From Planctomycetota bacterium (GTDB lineage Bacteria > Planctomycetota > UBA1135), in the NCBI GenBank assembly GCA_004295085.1, contig SHNF01000009.1:744001-808000 (forward strand): 64,000 nt of DNA. The letters run 5' to 3'. How positions within the stretch are numbered: position 1 is the first letter of the stretch; every line of letters begins with the position of its first letter. A model generated the notes under the pieces. That model was not told the origin of the DNA. It saw only the letters and a list, made by a program, of their open reading frames with translations, and searched no databases. The translations under genes were made by a program, and so were the position numbers. Positions 43,401 through 51,044 of the stretch are shown in pieces.

Positions 43401-44028
43401 GCTCGAGTTCGGCGCCTTCCTGGTTTATTCCCCGCATGGAACGAGTCCATATGAGCAACGTTGCCGGGACTTCGTGGTCCGGCTGAAGCAGGATGCTGCG
43501 TTGACCTCCGCTGGCATGCGTGCCTCCGAATATGTGGCTCGCCGACTGCGGGAAACGCTCAGCGGTTCGCTTCTGGAGCCGATGCACACAGGTTCCTGTT
43601 CGCTGGTTCCCGTGCCAAGGAGTGGACTCTTGAAGCCGAACTCGCTCTGGCCTGGGCTTGAGACATGCAAGGCACTGGTGCGCGAAGGTCTGGGAAGCGA
43701 CATCCATGCATGCCTGCGGAGAGCGAAGCCCGTGGCCAAGTCGGCGATCGCCGTGCCCGAAGAGCGGCCGAGCGTCGAGACGCACTACGACAGCATGTCC
43801 GTGGTGCACAGTCTGACACGCCCAAGACGCCCGCTTCTCGTTGACGACGTCATCACAAGAGGTGCAACACTCTTGGCTGCGGCCTCACGTCTCGCAGAAG
43901 CATATCCGGACGCAGATGTCCATGCCCCGGCCATCGTCCGAGTCATGCCGCCGGGTGTCACCAGCATGCTCAGCCCCTGTCGCGGGAGCATCAGAAGGAT
44001 TGGCCGAAGCGTGCGTCGCATTCCGTAG
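43390..44028 (+). CDS. Phosphoribosyltransferase-like protein paired with the DprA-like gene
   Basis: About 212 residues. The PRPP-binding loop is visible as RPLLVDDVITRGATLLAAAS near residue 155, the type-I PRTase motif with two Asp; further features are GAFLVYSPHGTSPYEQRCR, CSLVPVPRSG and VHAPAIVRVM. It resembles ComF without the zinc ribbon. TTG 43390 is taken as the start because it overlaps the dprA-like stop by only 11 bases; ATG 43312 (89-base overlap) is the other candidate. ComF-like PRTases beside DprA-like proteins suggest a module acting on nucleotides or DNA. Codon and base composition match the dprA-like gene (about 60% GC) and differ from rsmH, which begins 3 bases after its stop. 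Confidence 0.78.
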   Translation: MLSELEFGAFLVYSPHGTSPYEQRCRDFVVRLKQDAALTSAGMRASEYVARRLRETLSGSLLEPMHTGSCSLVPVPRSGLLKPNSLWPGLETCKALVREGLGSDIHACLRRAKPVAKSAIAVPEERPSVETHYDSMSVVHSLTRPRRPLLVDDVITRGATLLAAASRLAEAYPDADVHAPAIVRVMPPGVTSMLSPCRGSIRRIGRSVRRIP

Positions 44029-44031
44029 TCC

Positions 44032-45075
44032 ATGAGCGAGCTGGATTCCTCGGATCCGCGGCCGCCGCGGCGTGCGCGCTACCGCGGCACGCATCCGCGG
44101 CGCTTCGAGGAGCGCTACAAGGAGCTGGACCCGGCGCGCTTTCCGCGGGAGGTCGAGAAAGTGCGCGCGCGCGGCCACACGCCCGCGGGCACGCACGTGC
44201 CGGTGCTGCTGGCGGAGGTGCTGGAGGTGCTGCGTCCGGCGCCGGGCGGGGTCATCCTGGACTGCACGCTGGGCCACGGCGGCCACGCGGCCGCGCTGGC
44301 GCAGCGCGTGCTGCCCGGAGGACGCGCCATCGGCATCGATGCGGACGCGGAGGAGCTGGAGCGGACGCGCGCGCGGCTTGCGGCGCAGGGCCTCCCGGTG
44401 GCCGCGCACCAGGGCAACTTCGCGGGCGCGCTGCAGGTGCTGGCCGCGGAGGGCCTCGAGGTCGTCGATATCGTCCTCGCCGATCTCGGCGTCTCGTCCA
44501 TGCAGCTCGACCGGCCGGAGCGCGGCTTCTCGTGGAAGCACGACGGGCCGCTGGACATGCGCATGGACCGCGCGCGCGGCGTTTCCGCCGCGGAGTGGCT
44601 GCGCTCGGCCAGCGAGGAGCAGCTGCGCGCGGCCCTGGAGAGCTGGGGCGAGGATCCGGATGCCGCCGCGGTGGCCGCCGTGATCAAGGCGCAGCCTCCC
44701 GCGAGCACGGGCGAGCTGCTGCGGCTGATCCTGCAGGCGAAACGCCTGGACCCGGGAGCGGTGAAGCGCCGCCGGCGGGGGGACGGGCATCCGGCGGCGC
44801 GGACCTTCCAGGCCCTGCGCATGGCCGTGAACCGCGAGATCCCCAACCTGGAGCACCTGCTGCGCATCCTGCCGCGGCTGCTGCGGCCCGGCGGGCGCGC
44901 CGCGATCCTCAGCTTCCACAGCGGTGAGGACCGCAGGGTGAAGCAGGCCTTCGCGCGGGGCCGCGCCGCCGGCGTCTATGCCGCGGGCGGCGGGCCGGTG
45001 CCGCCGTCGCCGGCCGAAGTGGCGGCCAACCCGCGCGCCCGCTCGGCCCGGCTGCGCTGGGCCGAGCGGGCATAG
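44032..45075 (+). CDS. rsmH: 16S rRNA (cytosine-1402-N4)-methyltransferase
   Basis: A 347-residue enzyme that methylates C1402 in the ribosomal P site. The core has HVPVLLAEVLEVL, DCTLGHGGHAAAL (SAM loop), IGIDADAEEL, LADLGVSSMQLDRPERGFS and ILSFHSGEDRRVKQAF, and the closing NPRARSARLRWAER is the normal family C-terminus. The first about 55 residues (SELDSSDPRPPRRARYRGTH, then RYKELDPARFPREVEKVR) are an extension before the usual start of RsmH. rsmH normally heads the division/cell-wall cluster behind mraZ; here it is alone, consistent with a planctomycete that lacks that cluster. It may be read from the promoter of the DprA-PRTase pair, which abuts it. Confidence 0.95.
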   Translation: MSELDSSDPRPPRRARYRGTHPRRFEERYKELDPARFPREVEKVRARGHTPAGTHVPVLLAEVLEVLRPAPGGVILDCTLGHGGHAAALAQRVLPGGRAIGIDADAEELERTRARLAAQGLPVAAHQGNFAGALQVLAAEGLEVVDIVLADLGVSSMQLDRPERGFSWKHDGPLDMRMDRARGVSAAEWLRSASEEQLRAALESWGEDPDAAAVAAVIKAQPPASTGELLRLILQAKRLDPGAVKRRRRGDGHPAARTFQALRMAVNREIPNLEHLLRILPRLLRPGGRAAILSFHSGEDRRVKQAFARGRAAGVYAAGGGPVPPSPAEVAANPRARSARLRWAERA

Positions 45076-45104
45076 TTGAAAAATACAAACGGAATTCAAA
45101 AATT
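45076..45104. promoter_or_regulatory. AT-rich operator-like repeats at the start of the winged-helix gene
   Basis: Two imperfect direct repeats, TTGAAAAATA (45076-45085) and TTCAAAAATT (45095-45104), are 19 bases apart, within a 35-base AT-rich island between rsmH and the regulator gene (start at 45110). The outer TTGAA and TTCAA also form an inverted pair. The position overlaps the likely promoter, so these are good candidates for the binding sites through which the winged-helix protein represses its own operon. Confidence 0.5.
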
Positions 45105-45109
45105 GGCGT

Positions 45110-45709
45110 ATGCTGGGGGCCGTGGCCGCTCGCGCTCCCCTGCGCCGCCGCCTGCCCGGGCAACGGGCGCTGGCCTCCGTGGCCTCGCCGGCCCGGCTCG
45201 AGATCATCGAGCAGCTGCAGGCCCACGGGCCGGCCAGCGTGTCGGCGCTGGCCGCCGGGATCGGCCGGGCGCCGGATTCCCTGTACTACCACCTGCGCGA
45301 GCTGCAGCGCGCGGGCTTCGTGGAGATGCAGGCGCAGTCCGGAGCGCGCCGGTCCGGGCCCGGGCGCAACGGCGCGACCGTGCGCCTCACGGCGCCCGAT
45401 TTCGCCGTGGGCGCCGCGCGGCCGGCGCCCGCGGAGCATCCGGCGCGGCGGCGCGCCGCCCGCGCGCTGCTGCGCCTGGCCGGCCGCGAGCTCGAGGCCG
45501 CGCCGGCGCCGGCCCCGGGGCGGCGCGGCGCGAGCGTCGTGCGCGTCAAGGCCTGGCTCGGACCCCGCGAGCTGGAGCAGGCGCGCCGCCTGCTCCGCAG
45601 CCTGGACCGCCTGCTCGCCGGCTGCCACGCCCGCACGGAAGGCCGGGATCTCTACGCCTTCACCCACGTCTTCGTCCCGCTGCAACCGAAGGTCCGGAAA
45701 CGCTCATGA
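45110..45709 (+). CDS. ArsR/MarR-type winged-helix transcriptional regulator
   Basis: A 199-residue DNA-binding protein. The helix-turn-helix is ALASVASPARLEIIEQLQAH followed by SVSALAAGIGRAPDSLYYHL and RELQRAGFVEMQ, a typical ArsR-like winged helix with the recognition helix at about residues 55-70. The rest is Ala/Arg-rich and ends RDLYAFTHVFVPLQPKVRKR; no metal-binding Cys pair is seen, so it is not a metal sensor of the SmtB kind. The stop overlaps the ATG of the aspartic protease gene (45706-45709), a strong sign of co-regulation. The AT-rich repeats immediately upstream suggest autoregulation. Confidence 0.85.
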   Translation: MLGAVAARAPLRRRLPGQRALASVASPARLEIIEQLQAHGPASVSALAAGIGRAPDSLYYHLRELQRAGFVEMQAQSGARRSGPGRNGATVRLTAPDFAVGAARPAPAEHPARRRAARALLRLAGRELEAAPAPAPGRRGASVVRVKAWLGPRELEQARRLLRSLDRLLAGCHARTEGRDLYAFTHVFVPLQPKVRKRS

Positions 45710-47208
45710 ACATTGCCTCTCTCCTCGTCTGCTGGCTGGCCCAGGAGCCGGCGCAGGATCTCGCGGCGCTGCTCGACGGCGCGCGCGCCGCGGCCACCAC
45801 GGCGCCGGCGCCGGCGGGCGGCTTCCTCGCCTCCGGAACCGTGCGCTACCTGGGAATGGAAGGCACGTACGAGCTGCTGTTCGATCCCGAGCGCGGCGCG
45901 TTCCGTGCCGCGCGCGGCGGCGAGCTGGCCGAGACCGTCACGTGGAACGGCGCCGAGGGCTGGGTGCAGGACTGGAGCGGCGCGAGCTATCCCCTGCAGA
46001 TGCGCGAGCGCGAGGACACCTTGTTGCAGCACGCGGTCGCCACCAGCTCGTGGACGCGGCCGGGGGCGTCGCTGCAGATCGAGCTGCTGCAGGCGGACGA
46101 CGGCGGCGAAGCGGTCCTGTCCCTGCGCCTGAAGGGTGGCCGCAGCGAGGGCCGGCTGCGCCTGCACCGGGCCAGCGGCCGTCCGAGCACGCTGGAGCTG
46201 ATGGCCCACGGCAGTCCCAGCACCTGGCTGTTTTCCGACTGGGAGGGCGGGCTGGCGCGCACGCAGACGCTGCAGCGCGAGGAAGAGCTGCTGGACGTCC
46301 GGATCACGTCGGTCAAGGCGGCGCCTGTCTTCGTGCGCGATCCGTACGCGGCGGCGCCGGTGTTCCCGGAGTCCACGCGCTTCGATCCCGCGGTGCCGGC
46401 CGAACTGGAGGTGAAGCGCGTGCCCAGCGGCCACCTGCTGGTGCATCCGCGCGTGGACGGCCGCGACCTGGGCTGGTTCATCCTGGACAGCGGCGCCGGC
46501 AGCATGGTCCTGGACCACGCGGACGCAGAAGAACTGGGGACGGAATCGTTCGGGCGCGTGCAGGCGGTGGGCGTGGGCGGTGCGGTGCAGGCCAGCTTCC
46601 ACCGGGCCGGTCAGTTCCAGCTCGGCCCCCTCACCATGGACGGCCCGGTGTTCGTGGACCTGGACCTGAGCTTCCTGGAGCCGATCTTCGGGATGGAGAT
46701 CGGCGGGATCGTCGGCTTCGACGTGCTGGCGCGCGCGGTGGTGGAGGTGGACCTGAACCAGCCGCGCGTGGCCTTGCACGACCCGCGCACGTACGAACTG
46801 CCGCGCGGCTCCTGGCAGGACCTGCTGCTGGACCAGAAGCTCCCGGTGGTGCGCGGGCGCTTCGAGGGCGATCACGACGGCTTGTTCCGCCTCGACACCG
46901 GCGCCAACGACACGCTCACCTTCATGACGCCCGCGGTGGAGCGCTTGCGCCTTCTCGAGGGACGCGAGACCACGCGCTCCATGCACGGGGGCGTCGGCGG
47001 CATGCAGACCCTGTTCCGCGGCAAGCTGCAGTGGCTGGAGATCGGCGGTCAGCGCCTGGAGGGCCTGGACGCGGGCTTCTCGGAGTCCGCCGGCGGCGCC
47101 ATGCACGACGCCTACACCGACGCCAACGTCGGTCACGGGGTGCTCGGGCAGTTCGAGCTGGTGTTCGACTACTTCCACCAGCGCATCGCCTTCCTGCCGC
47201 GCGAGTAG
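45706..47208 (+). CDS. Exported retropepsin-like aspartic protease with two active-site halves
   Basis: A 500-residue protein. A short hydrophobic leader (MNIASLLVCWLA) begins it, residues about 30-230 form an outer-membrane lipoprotein-carrier-like beta domain (GTVRYLGMEGTYELLFDPER), and the protease part follows. Two catalytic loops are visible: WFILDSGAGSMVLD around D261 and GLFRLDTGANDTLTF around D397, each followed by the flap-like strand and a hydrophobic GG(I/V) strand (GGIVGFDVLAR; NVGHGVLGQFELVFD). Retropepsins usually dimerise, one Asp per chain; here two halves in one chain could make a bilobal enzyme. The ATGA overlap with the regulator implies induced expression. Substrate unknown. 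Confidence 0.82.
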   Translation: MNIASLLVCWLAQEPAQDLAALLDGARAAATTAPAPAGGFLASGTVRYLGMEGTYELLFDPERGAFRAARGGELAETVTWNGAEGWVQDWSGASYPLQMREREDTLLQHAVATSSWTRPGASLQIELLQADDGGEAVLSLRLKGGRSEGRLRLHRASGRPSTLELMAHGSPSTWLFSDWEGGLARTQTLQREEELLDVRITSVKAAPVFVRDPYAAAPVFPESTRFDPAVPAELEVKRVPSGHLLVHPRVDGRDLGWFILDSGAGSMVLDHADAEELGTESFGRVQAVGVGGAVQASFHRAGQFQLGPLTMDGPVFVDLDLSFLEPIFGMEIGGIVGFDVLARAVVEVDLNQPRVALHDPRTYELPRGSWQDLLLDQKLPVVRGRFEGDHDGLFRLDTGANDTLTFMTPAVERLRLLEGRETTRSMHGGVGGMQTLFRGKLQWLEIGGQRLEGLDAGFSESAGGAMHDAYTDANVGHGVLGQFELVFDYFHQRIAFLPRE

Positions 47209-47215
47209 GCCGGGC

Positions 47216-47521
47216 CTAGCCGGGCGGCATCACCTCGACCGTGTTGCCGTCCGGATCCTGCAGGTACACGTAGCGGGTGCCGTCGCGGTGCGTGCGCAGC
47301 GGCCCGAAGGCTGCGGCGTCGGCGCGCACGAGGCTCAGGTGGGCCGGGTGCTGCCCGGGCAGCACCAGGGCCATCTTCAGGTTGGCGAACTCCAGGAAGG
47401 CCCAGGTCGCGTCCTGGTACAGGACCCGGCACCGGAAGCTGCGCGTGTACCAGTCCACGGCGCGGCCGATGTCGGCCACCTCCACCGCCACGTGGTCCAC
47501 GGGATCGAGGGCGGCGCTCAT
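47216..47521 (-). CDS. VOC-superfamily (glyoxalase/bleomycin-resistance-like) protein
   Basis: A 101-residue single-module vicinal oxygen chelate protein. The opening DHVAVEVADIGRAVDWYTRSF, the middle AFLEFANLKMALVLPG with PAHLSLV, and the end RYVYLQDPDGNTVEVMPPG give the usual beta-alpha-beta-beta-beta layout. The candidate metal ligands are His (DHVAV), His (HLSL) and Glu (NTVEV). Members include glyoxalases, dioxygenases and resistance proteins, and the substrate is not deducible. The start overlaps the SDR stop by an ATGA (47518-47521), so it is the third gene of the CarH-like operon. Confidence 0.82.
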   Translation of the reverse strand: MSAALDPVDHVAVEVADIGRAVDWYTRSFRCRVLYQDATWAFLEFANLKMALVLPGQHPAHLSLVRADAAAFGPLRTHRDGTRYVYLQDPDGNTVEVMPPG

Positions 47522-48408
47522 GCTCCCAGCAATTCTGGCAACGCCGGCGCCAGCTCGGGGTGGCGGAAGCGGAAGCCCGCGTCCAGGAGCCGGCGCGGCA
47601 CCACGCGCGCGCTGGACAGCATCAGCGCGTCGGCCATCTCGCCCAGCGCCAGGCGCGCCGCGAACGCGGGCATGGGAACGAAGGCGGGGCGGCCCAGCGC
47701 GCGCCCCAGCGCGCGCGCGAATTCCCGCTGCGGCACCGGGTTGGGCGCGGTCAGATTGACGGGGCCGCCCAGCTCGGAGCGCAGCAGGAAGCGCAGCGCG
47801 GCGGCCGCGTCGGGCAGCGAGATCCAGCTCCAGTACTGGGCGCCGCCGCCCATGGCGCCGCCGAGGCCCAGGCGGAACGGCGCCAGCATCTTGCGCAGCG
47901 CTCCGCCCTCGGCGCTCAGGACCATGCCCAGGCGCCCGTGCACGGTGCGAATGCCGGCTGTGCGCGCCGCATCGGCGGCGGCCTCCCATTCCCGGCACAC
48001 CTCGGCCAGGAAGCCGCTGCCCGGCGCGGCGCTCTCGTCCAGCAGCAAAGCGGCGCGGTCGCCGTAGTAGCCGATCGCCGACGCGCACAGCAGCGCCTGC
48101 GGCCTGCGCGCCAGGCCGGCGAGGGCCGCGGCCAGGACCGACGTCCCGCGCACGCGGCTGTCGCGGATGCGTGCCTTGCGCGCCGCGTTCCAGCGTCCCG
48201 CCGCGATGCTCTCGCCGGCCAGGTGCACCACGGCGTCGCAGCCCTCCAGGGCCGCGGTGTCCACCGCGCCGCCCTGCGGATCCCAGCACGCTTCGCCTGT
48301 GCCTGCCGGACCGCGCACCAGGCGCAGCACCTCGTGCCCGTCCGCGCGCAGGAGCGGGACGAGCGCCGTGCCGATGAGTCCGCCGGAACCCGAGATGGCG
48401 ATCTTCAT
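47518..48408 (-). CDS. TIGR01777/YfcH-type NAD(P)-binding epimerase-like protein
   Basis: A 296-residue SDR-superfamily protein. GSGGLIGTALVPLLRADGHE is the N-terminal Rossmann motif; CDAVVHLAGESIAAGRW and LLCASAIGYYGDRAALLLDE are the signature stretches of the TIGR01777 (YfcH, cell-division inhibitor SulA-related) group; LTAPNPVPQREFARALGRAL completes it. Function unknown in bacteria. It lies between the CarH-like regulator and the VOC gene with ATGA overlaps on both sides, so the three form one operon; TIGR01777 proteins have been reported beside light-responsive CarH/LitR regulators in other bacteria, which fits here. Confidence 0.9.
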   Translation of the reverse strand: MKIAISGSGGLIGTALVPLLRADGHEVLRLVRGPAGTGEACWDPQGGAVDTAALEGCDAVVHLAGESIAAGRWNAARKARIRDSRVRGTSVLAAALAGLARRPQALLCASAIGYYGDRAALLLDESAAPGSGFLAEVCREWEAAADAARTAGIRTVHGRLGMVLSAEGGALRKMLAPFRLGLGGAMGGGAQYWSWISLPDAAAALRFLLRSELGGPVNLTAPNPVPQREFARALGRALGRPAFVPMPAFAARLALGEMADALMLSSARVVPRRLLDAGFRFRHPELAPALPELLGA

Positions 48409-49352
48409 GCCTGCGCTCCGGCCTGCTCCCGCAATCGTGCCAGCCAGGTCTCGAATGCGGCGAAGCCGTCCAGGTACTCCACCCCGCGCGGGCCGCGGCG
48501 TACGCCGCGCGCGCCGTCGCCGCCGATTGCCAGACGCACCGGCTCCGGCAGCGCACGGCGCAGCTCGGCCAGGTGCCGGTCGGTCTCGACGCCGCCGGTG
48601 GCCAGGGACACGCTCACGGCCACCGCCGCCGGGCGTGTCTCCGCTGCCGCCGCCACGATCTCCGCAGTGGGCGTGTTCCGGCCCAGGATCTCCGGGCGGA
48701 ACTCCTGCAGCACGCACACCACCGCCGCCATCTGCAGGCCGAGGCCGTGGCCTTCGTCCTGGAGGGCCGCCAGCACGATGCGCGGCCCGTGCCCGCGGTC
48801 CAGGGTCCGGCGCAGGCCGCGCAGGAAATCCTCCAGGACCTCGGAGCAGTAGTGCTCGTGGTGCACGTGCAGGCGCCCGTCGGCCCAGGCACGGCCGACC
48901 GCGACCAGCAGCGGCGCCAGCACGGAATCCAGCAGCGCGCGCGGCCCGTGCCGCTCCAGCGCCTGCCGCAGCCCGGCCCGCAGTCCGGCGCCGTCGAGCC
49001 GCGCCACCGCGTCCAGGAGGCCCGCGACTTCCGCTCCCTCGGCCGCCGGCCCGGCCGGTGACGCGATCAAGGCCTCCAGCTCGCGGTCGCCGGCCGGCAC
49101 CACGGCCGAGGTGCGATGGCCGCGCGCCAGCGCCTCGGCCACGCGCCGCAGCCAGCGCACCTGTGCGTCGCTGTAGCGGCGCTGACCCGACGGCAGGCGC
49201 GTGGGACGGGGCCTGCCGTAGCGTCGCTCCCACACCCGGATCGTGTGCGTGGAGATCCCGGTGGCTTCTGCCACTTCGCCGATCGGCAGATGGGACTCCG
49301 TCGCGCCCCCGGTCGGGGCAGGTTCCGCGGCGGAGGAGGTGTCCTGCATCAC
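48405..49352 (-). CDS. CarH-like MerR-family regulator with B12-binding domain
   Basis: A 315-residue protein. The N-terminal MerR-type winged helix (PIGEVAEATGISTHTIRVWE, SGQRRYSDAQVRWL) is followed by a helical cap containing W-x9-EH (AWADGRLHVHHEHYCSEVLE), the motif that shields adenosylcobalamin in CarH photoreceptors. The Rossmann B12 domain follows: LAALQDEGHGLGLQM supplies the axial-ligand His in a DxxHxxG context, and RLAIGGDGARG closes the fold. CarH represses its targets in the dark as a B12-dependent tetramer and releases DNA on illumination. The operon continues with an SDR and a VOC gene. The fasciclin gene upstream may also be a target. The presence of the key residues is seen; light response is inferred. 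Confidence 0.88.
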   Translation of the reverse strand: MMQDTSSAAEPAPTGGATESHLPIGEVAEATGISTHTIRVWERRYGRPRPTRLPSGQRRYSDAQVRWLRRVAEALARGHRTSAVVPAGDRELEALIASPAGPAAEGAEVAGLLDAVARLDGAGLRAGLRQALERHGPRALLDSVLAPLLVAVGRAWADGRLHVHHEHYCSEVLEDFLRGLRRTLDRGHGPRIVLAALQDEGHGLGLQMAAVVCVLQEFRPEILGRNTPTAEIVAAAAETRPAAVAVSVSLATGGVETDRHLAELRRALPEPVRLAIGGDGARGVRRGPRGVEYLDGFAAFETWLARLREQAGAQA

Positions 49353-49407
49353 TGGAGCATCAGCGGGACGCCGCCGGCGGCGCGGCGTCCCGCTTCCATG
49401 CGCTCGG

Positions 49408-50298
49408 TCACTGCGGCATCAGCACTGAGTTGATCACGTGAATGACGCCGTTTCCGGCCAGCACGTCCGCCTGGATCACGCGGGCGCCGTTCACCATGAC
49501 GGTGCCGTCGGCCTTCCGGGTGATGGTGAGCTCGGCACCTTGCACGGTCTTCACCTTGGTGGTCGTGTCCTTGCCGTTCTCGCCCTTGATGTCCGAGGAC
49601 AGCACGCTGCCCGGGACCACGTGGTAGGCCAGCACCTTCTTCAGCGCCGCCTTGTCCTTGACGAGCGCGTCCAGCTGCTCCTTGGGCACGGCCTGGAACG
49701 CGGCGTCGTTGGGCGCGAACACGGTGAACGGCCCCTTGCCCATCAAGGTGTCCGCGAGTCCGGCTTCCTTGATGGCGCCGACCAGCGTGCCGAACTGTCC
49801 GGCCCCGACGGCGGTCTCCACGATGTCCTTGCGCGGCATCAGCACCGCGTTGATGGCGTGGATCGTGCCGTTGCTGGCCTGGATGTCCGCCTTCACCACC
49901 GTGGCGCCGTCCAGCTTGACGGAGCCGGCCTCGGTCATCACGCGGACGCTGGCGCCCTGCACGGTCTCGATCATCTTCATGCCGGACACGCTCTTGGCGT
50001 CCAGGCTGCCGGCCGCCACGTGATAGGTCAACACTTTCCGCAAGGCCTCCTTGTCCTGCACCAGCGTCTCGAGCTGGTCCTTGGGCACCTTGGCGAAGGC
50101 CTCGTCAGTGGGGGCGAACACGGTGTACGGTCCCTTGGCCTTCAGTGTGTCGGCCAGGCCGGCGTCCTGCACCACCTTGACGAGGGTTTTGAACTGGCCG
50201 CTCTCGGACAGGACCTCCACGATGTCCTTGTCCTGGACGGGCGTACTGGGAAGAGCGGCAACGGCTCCTGCCGCTACGAGAAGAGCTTCCGTCAACAT
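49408..50298 (-). CDS. Exported protein with two fasciclin domains
   Basis: A 296-residue protein. MLTEALLVAAGAVAALP is a short signal. Two FAS1 domains follow: residues about 25-155 (FKTLVKVVQDAGLADTL, GPYTVFAPTDEAFAKVP, LTYHVAAGSLDAKSV) and about 160-296 (FGTLVGAIKEAGLADTLM, FTVFAPNDAAFQAVP, VLAYHVVPGSVLSSDI, closing INSVLMPQ). The two are over half identical by eye, indicating a recent duplication. Fasciclin domains mediate cell or matrix adhesion and surface binding. The gene stands just upstream of the CarH-like operon on the same strand, with an AT-rich control region at 50357-50386. Lys-rich composition contrasts with neighbours. Confidence 0.93.
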   Translation of the reverse strand: MLTEALLVAAGAVAALPSTPVQDKDIVEVLSESGQFKTLVKVVQDAGLADTLKAKGPYTVFAPTDEAFAKVPKDQLETLVQDKEALRKVLTYHVAAGSLDAKSVSGMKMIETVQGASVRVMTEAGSVKLDGATVVKADIQASNGTIHAINAVLMPRKDIVETAVGAGQFGTLVGAIKEAGLADTLMGKGPFTVFAPNDAAFQAVPKEQLDALVKDKAALKKVLAYHVVPGSVLSSDIKGENGKDTTTKVKTVQGAELTITRKADGTVMVNGARVIQADVLAGNGVIHVINSVLMPQ

Positions 50299-50356
50299 GG
50301 TCTCAATTCCTTGGTTACTGGGTTGGGTGAGAGACCAGGCTTAGGTCCCACCAGCC

Positions 50357-50386
50357 TAATGTTCAAGTTATTTATTAGACACATTA
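50357..50386. promoter_or_regulatory. AT-rich promoter/operator region upstream of the fasciclin gene
   Basis: TAATGT (50357-50362) and ACATTA (50381-50386) form a perfect inverted repeat separated by an AT-rich 18-base spacer (ttcaagttatttattagac), the most AT-rich stretch in this part of the window. It lies 58-88 bases upstream of the fasciclin start and probably contains its promoter. The spacing of about 24 bases between half-site centres fits a dimeric regulator, and a CarH-type site is one possibility. No sigma-70 boxes can be placed with confidence. Confidence 0.45.
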
Positions 50387-50423
50387 AAGGTGAGAGGACT
50401 CGACCTGAGGCGCCCAGACGATC

Positions 50424-51023
50424 CTAAATACTTACGCCACAGGTACCTCGGAACACCGACTGGGCGATGGGGCGGCGCACCCTCGGCGCCACCTCACGCT
50501 CGCGCAGGTCCTCCGGCAGCGTGCCTGGATCCCCCGGATAGCCCAGCACGAACATCGCCACCGGCTCCTGACCCTCCGGGACGCCGGCTGCTGCGGCGGC
50601 CTTCTCGGCGTCGAAGCCGGCCATGAAGTGCGCCGCCAGCCCCAGGGCAATCGCCTGCAGCCACAGGTTCGCGCAGGCCAGGCCGACGTCATGCCAGGCG
50701 TGGCGGTTGCGCTTGCCGGTGCGCGCGAACGTCAGGCGCGCCACGGACAGGCACAGCACCGGCGCCAGGCCCGCCCACTTCTGGTTGCCTGGCACCAGGC
50801 AGTCGAAGAGGCGCTGGTACGGCTCTCCGTCCGCGCGCGTCGCGTACACGAAGCTCCAGGGCTGCTCGTTGAACGAGGAGGCGGCCCAGCGCGCCGCCTC
50901 GAACACCTGCAGCAGCTTCGCGTGCTCCACCGGCCGCGGATCGAAGGCGCGCGGGCTCCAGCGGCGCAGGATCAGCTCGTGCAGGGGATGGTCGGCGGGC
51001 GCAGGACGTTCCATGCGCGCCAT
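50424..51023 (-). CDS. Nitroreductase-family flavoprotein
   Basis: A 199-residue FMN-dependent oxidoreductase. The start is RRWSPRAFDPRPVEH, near-textbook for the family's SxRxF phosphate-binding motif; AARWAASSFNEQPWSFVYAT follows, and WHDVGLACANLWLQAIALGL and ARTGKRNRHAW carry the FMN-contacting part. Such enzymes reduce nitroaromatics, quinones or flavins with NAD(P)H. The gene is 21 bases after the coxD stop on the same strand and may be read through from the respiratory operon. The last codons (SVFRGTCGVSI) differ from most members. Confidence 0.9.
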   Translation of the reverse strand: MARMERPAPADHPLHELILRRWSPRAFDPRPVEHAKLLQVFEAARWAASSFNEQPWSFVYATRADGEPYQRLFDCLVPGNQKWAGLAPVLCLSVARLTFARTGKRNRHAWHDVGLACANLWLQAIALGLAAHFMAGFDAEKAAAAAGVPEGQEPVAMFVLGYPGDPGTLPEDLREREVAPRVRRPIAQSVFRGTCGVSI

Positions 51024-51044
51024 CGTGACGCCGCCGCGGCCGGA

